Source: Jimgerdemannia flammicorona (lineage: Eukaryota; Mucoromycota; Endogonomycetes; Endogonales; Endogonaceae). Taken from it: DNA of 12,288 nucleotides. Position 1 is the first letter of the stretch. Every line of letters begins with the position of its first letter. Both the position numbers and the translations under genes were made by a program. Shown here in pieces: positions 8,528-12,288 of the stretch. The stretch covers positions 1-12,288 of the forward strand of contig RBNI01005658.1 in NCBI GenBank assembly GCA_003990745.1, read 5' to 3'. The notes under the pieces are model-generated. The model had not been told where the DNA came from. It ran no database searches and was given only the letters and a program-made list of their open reading frames with translations.

Positions 8528-9139
8528 ATGGTAACATCGGTTGATGCTCATGAAATCCATCTTTTCTCCTCCAGGAGCGACGCCTTCACCACCCACATCC
8601 TTCTGCACGAGGTCTGCCGCTCAAGCGGCCCGCATCACATTGTAAACTGCCCGGAAGATGCTGTCAGCTCGCGATTGCAGGAGTTTCATTCGCAGATTGA
8701 AGAGGCAAAAGCTGGTGCGTGGACTCTTTTTGATGCTTATTGATGGTTTTTTTTATTGTGGATTTTTAAACGATGGCGAGGGTAATTCGTCTACATAGTC
8801 ATTAATAAAGACGGTGATTGTGGTGGATCACCTTTGCCGGCCATGCTGTTAATCAAGTCCGGCGTCATCGAGAACGTCAAGCCCGAGTTCTGGGTCACAT
8901 TTCTGGCGTCCGCGTTCAGGAGGTTCGTGCCATTGAACCCACTGCCCCCTTTTCATCACACAGCTAACACCCCACCTCCCCTCCCCAGCATCCACTTCGC
9001 CATCACCGACGCCCATGGCGCCGGCCAAGCGGCGCTATTCAACTACCTCCTCGACGCCGGCGGCTTCGTGAGGCTACCGAGGGCGGCCAGTAGGCGAGGG
9101 AAGATGGATTTGGTGGCTGTGGGTGGTGATGCCAAGTGA
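8528..9139 (+). CDS. Unrecognised small protein, three exons, 149 aa
   Basis: I do not recognise this family. Exons 8528-8714, 8811-8922 and 8989-9139 join in frame (450 nt) with GT-AG borders; the second intron has a CTAAC branch-like site (8963-8967) and a strong C/T tract. The protein has no signal peptide or membrane helix and looks like a compact alpha/beta or helical cytosolic protein. The best-conserved-looking parts are PAMLLIKSGVIENVKPEFW (exon 2) and HFAITDAHGAGQAALFNYLL (exon 3), which reads through the splice as one continuous domain. The tail is basic (RAASRRGK). A 12-nt-upstream alternative acceptor at 8797-8798 is also in frame and would give 153 aa. The start is the first ATG giving an open exon, but the sequence before residue 17 could instead be an intron ending at 8574, with a further 5' exon. 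A poly(A) signal at 9197 and the promoter elements fit a real gene. Confidence 0.6.
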
Positions 9140-9571
9140 TAAGGGAGTGGAATGGATGGTTCATAGCGACTTTTTTCCACTCCAAAGCCACACCCAAATA
9201 AAAACTACGGAGTCTTGCTCTGGAAATCCTTGGTCTTTTCGCTCCTTTCGCTCACGCCACGTGAACTGTGATTATAAGGCAACTACCTCTCAAGTTTGGT
9301 ATTTCAGTTTTTTTTTTAAGGTAGTTTCAGTTACAGTGAAATATCTACTTAAGTTCCCTGTTCATCCTTGATACAAGCCAGTCCTTACAATCTACAGCCA
9401 TTTTGGCGCGTTTTGCATTGTTGAAATGAAAAAGTATACCAGGTATGAAAGCAAAAGAATCAATACTGTTCTTTCATTTTAATTGTTTTGTCAAACGCAG
9501 GCGTCTGACACGGGATATGTATTAATATATAACAATGTTATGCTACGTTGTATGTTTTTTTCTTCTAAATC
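9140..9571. other. Convergent 3' intergenic region
   Basis: This is 432 bp between the stop of the 8528 gene and the stop of the minus-strand receptor-like gene. It holds the AATAAA at 9197-9202 and AT-rich sequence toward 9540, where the 3' UTR of the minus-strand gene should end. No gene is seen. Confidence 0.6.
9197..9202 (+). terminator. Polyadenylation signal of the 8528 gene
   Basis: Canonical AATAAA 58 nt after the TGA at 9137-9139. Confidence 0.55.
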
Positions 9572-10812
9572 CTATGATCTCAGCGTATTCATCTCCCACG
9601 AATTCTGCTGTACTGTAGCCGGATAATATTGCCGACTTGGCCACCCGCCATCATACGTGGGCTTCGCCATCATCTCCACCTTATCATGCTCCCCAACCCC
9701 CACATCACTCTGATCCCACCGATGCTGCTTCGTCCTCGCCTGTATCGCCACGGGATCTGGCGTCGCCGGCGCGGGGTCAGCTTCCCCGAACGAGCTCATT
9801 GTGTATCTCGGGAATGAGGATCTAGAAGCGGGACTAGTCGTCCCCCCATTCGTCTCCCCAAGCGTCCGCGTTATATCGGTAGCGATACTCTCCATGGTCT
9901 CGGTATCCTTCTGTAGTTGATTAGCCTCCTCGCGCTGCCCACGGAATCCTGCGTTCTCTGCGAAGGCGGCAGTTGCCTCACGGCGGCGGCGGCGCATGAT
10001 GCGGCGGTGAAGGACAAGAGCAAGGATGAGGAGTAGCAAGAGGGCCGCGCCGATTGAGAGCCCGATCGCCAGCGAATTGGTCGTGGATGTGGAATTGGGG
10101 TCGGATTGATCCAATACCGATGCGTGCACTGGGACGTAGTCATCGCAGGAATGGGAGGCGGGGACCAGCGGCGTGTTGGCGGGACAGGTCCGGCATGAGC
10201 CTTGGAAAACCACGTTGGTCGGGTCACGGCAGCCTAGACATTGAGAGGAGGTTCCCCCGAAGCAGCTGGAGCAGGAGGAGTCGCAGGCTGGTTCAGGTGT
10301 GTAGGTGGCGGTTAGGCACACTCTCGGTAATGAAGTATAACAGTATTAAAAGGTGCATATCTAGAGGAGATAATCACCTTCGCATGTTCCATTGTTTGTC
10401 TGGTACGTGCCCTTCGGACATACTTCGACGCATTGACCGTTCTGAGCTAGGAAGGGTCTTGCAGAACCGCAGGTACGACATTGATTGAACGCCGGACCCG
10501 AACATGTCAAGCAGTCGGGGTGGCATGCTAGTAAATGATAAGAGTTTGTAAGAAATCATTTACTTGTCGAGTTTTAATTCCACGAGAAAGTAATAATTAC
10601 ATACTTTGGCAAGTCCCGTTCACCAAGCTGGTACCTTCAGGGCAGGGACCACTCTTGCATGTTCCATTGAGCAACACATTGCTCGGTACAAGGCACGACA
10701 AACATGGAGCAGTTTCATTCGGCAAAAAAGGCCTTGCGCACCTCGAGCAGGGTAAAGGACATTCTGTTTTTAGGTACAATGTAAGCAGGATAAATATTAG
10801 TATTTTTTCTAC

Positions 10813-10851
<39 letters not shown>

Positions 10852-12273
10852 GAATCGAGTGCAGATAAGATGTAAAAAAGGCGGTGACATTTACGTTTAC
10901 ACGTTGCGTCCCCAGCATCGTAGTAGCCATCGGAACATTGCTTGACGCATTCGCCATCCTGTACGAACCATCCCGCCGCGCATTCCGTACAAATCGGACC
11001 ACCGCTGCGAGTCTGGTTGAGGGAATTACAGTTTGCGCAGGGGGATGCACAGGCTAATGATTGGGAGGCGATGGAAAAGGGATAGGGGTTAAGTGTGCAT
11101 CGCAAAGAAAATCCGTATCACCGAAAGACCAATCGCCGTACTTACCACCACATTCCGTCTTATTCGGAATGCCGTACCAAGAACCCGTTAGTGACAGTGG
11201 CGCGGTACACTGGCCCGTACTGGAGATATAATTTACACAAAATCCGTCCATCAGATACCACGGAGGGTTGCAGGCGATACATTGTCCGTCGGTCGGGCCC
11301 CAACACAAAGCACATTCGGCAGCGCAACCTGGGATTGGAAGGAGGATTTTTTTAGATCTTTGAAAATAACATGCGTGGAAATGCAGTGAGCGCTTTTCAG
11401 CACCAGGCCCCCACGGACCCATGCACGTGCACTCACCACTCTTGCAGGTGTTGTTGATAGGGGGGCTTGACCCATCGGGGCACGTGTGCAGCCGGCAACC
11501 GCCCGCGCCGTCGGAATCCCAGCTGGGAATACAGCCTGTGCATTTGTTGCTTTCGTCACAGCCGCTGCAACCAAGAGGACAGGCTGTTGAATGCAATTGT
11601 TGAATGGATCATAGAGTCGTTAGTAGTAGATTTGGATTACATCGTAAATGTCAGCAAAAAGAAAAGCCAAATAGAAAACTTACACTGGCACGTTCCATTG
11701 TTCTGATACCTCCCCATTTCGCACGTGGAACACTTGCCGGCAGGCGAATCTATCCAACCGGCCATGCATGTGCAATCCCCTGTCAAGAGGTTGCACGTTC
11801 CGTTCCCGCACTTGCACTCTATTTTGGAAGAGACGAGGTTTGAGCACAATGTCCATTTCTAAACCTCCCAAAAAGAAACAGTCAAATTGACTTTTGGGCG
11901 CATTTCTCTACCTGTGCAATTCTGGCCCCAAAACCCATGCAGGCATCCATCGCAAGTGAAGTTTCCGGACCCCTGGTCCATGTAAATGTGTCCTGGTTGG
12001 CAGAGACACTTGCCCGTGCCGGACACGCCGTCGTCGCAGCTGGTGAAGTTTGCGGAGCATTTTGCGGAGCAGGCTAAAGAGAACATACGGGTTAGCAATT
12101 TAACTTCTTCGTTGTTTAGGGATTAGTTAGAGTATGCTTACGTTGGCAATTTGGTCCGAAAAATCCTGGCGCGCAGAGTCCGCACGAGGGTCCTGCGAAC
12201 CCGGCCTTGCAAGTGCATGTGCCATTATTTGCGTTACACGTTCCGCTCGAGGTACATTCCGTCTCACACGCAG
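9572..12273 (-). CDS. Type-I membrane protein with tandem eight-cysteine EGF/furin-like modules (partial, 5' end outside window)
   Basis: This is the C-terminal 657 residues of a surface receptor-like or adhesin-like protein. Minus-strand exons: 12273-12142, 12073-11912, 11818-11684, 11583-11437, 11328-11146, 11053-10895, 10763-10605, 10527-10378, 10320-9572; all GT-AG and all introns phase 1. The first three exons encode laminin-type EGF-like modules (for example [15 protein letters not shown]). The next five encode furin/growth-factor-receptor-like modules of the form C-x3-C-x2-C ... C-x2-C. Each of these eight exons has exactly eight cysteines, and several end in an NGTC sequon. The last exon has nine more cysteines, a Ser/Thr/Asn stalk, a membrane helix (about 10010-10075), the stop-transfer [11 protein letters not shown] and a 145-residue tail. 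That tail contains a short predicted coiled-coil-like stretch, several Tyr and no kinase domain. The junction 10895/10763 is fixed because the other possible donor would create a stop. The acceptor at 12274-12275 shows the gene continues upstream. Ligand and function are unknown. Confidence 0.88.
10010..10075 (-). other. Transmembrane helix of the cysteine-rich protein
   Basis: Encodes about 22 hydrophobic residues (starting SLAIGLSIG, rich in Leu) followed at once by a run of Arg. By the positive-inside rule this puts the cysteine-rich part outside and the 145-residue C-terminal tail inside. Confidence 0.85.
10820..10848 (+). repeat. 29-nt poly-T tract inside an intron
   Basis: Uninterrupted T29 within the 131-nt intron between the sixth and seventh visible exons of the minus-strand gene, the longest intron of that gene. 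In the transcript it would be a 29-nt A run. Confidence 0.9.
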
Positions 12274-12288
12274 CTTATAGACGAAAAA

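Noticed and set aside
11819..11872. Earlier acceptor for the third visible exon of the cysteine-rich gene
   Set aside because: It would be out of frame with the preceding phase-1 exon; the acceptor at 11819-11820 keeps the frame and the eight-cysteine module.
1..12288. CRISPR arrays, bacterial operons, rRNA or tRNA genes
   Set aside because: No spaced repeats, no Shine-Dalgarno-linked gene strings and no tRNA-like A/B boxes with a foldable cloverleaf were seen; the spliced genes are clearly eukaryotic.

Overview
This is a nuclear window from a filamentous or early-diverging fungus. Three things point there. The first gene is a Spg1/Tem1-type septation GTPase, a fungal family. A secreted AA11-type lytic polysaccharide monooxygenase lies in the middle, and that family is essentially fungal. 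The genes also carry many short GT-AG introns with yeast-like branch sites (for example CTAAC or TACTAAC upstream of acceptors). A multi-module cysteine-rich receptor-like protein and the long poly-A/T tracts are more reminiscent of chytrid or mucoromycete genomes than of Dikarya. That last placement is inference; the genus cannot be read from the sequence.

Layout: 1-866 is upstream sequence without a credible gene. 867-2235 (+) is spg1 in six exons (202 aa). 2236-3039 is a convergent 3' intergenic stretch with two 22-nt T tracts. 3040-4645 (-) is a universal stress protein (USP) in five exons (202 aa), with a 25-bp direct repeat and a CRE site (TGACGTCA) just upstream. 4787-6796 is a 2-kb non-coding stretch, shared as the promoter side of the divergent USP and AA11 genes, and carries 21-nt and 34-nt T tracts. 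6797-7783 (+) is the intronless AA11-like LPMO (328 aa, signal peptide, mature N-terminal His). 8528-9139 (+) is a three-exon gene for a 149-aa protein I do not recognise, also preceded by a CRE site. 9572-12273 (-) is the 3' part of a large type-I membrane protein. Each of its eight upstream exons encodes one module with exactly eight cysteines, every intron is in phase 1, and the last exon carries the transmembrane helix and a 145-residue cytoplasmic tail. Its 5' end lies beyond the right edge.

The genes do not form one pathway: the region is a normal mosaic of septation control (Spg1), stress response (USP), extracellular chitin or polysaccharide oxidation (AA11) and cell-surface sensing or adhesion (the cysteine-rich protein). 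The most striking object is the last gene, whose architecture is the classic exon-shuffling pattern (symmetric 1-1 exons) better known from animal extracellular proteins. All exon junctions given here were derived by hand from splice signals, reading frame and family resemblance, not from transcripts.
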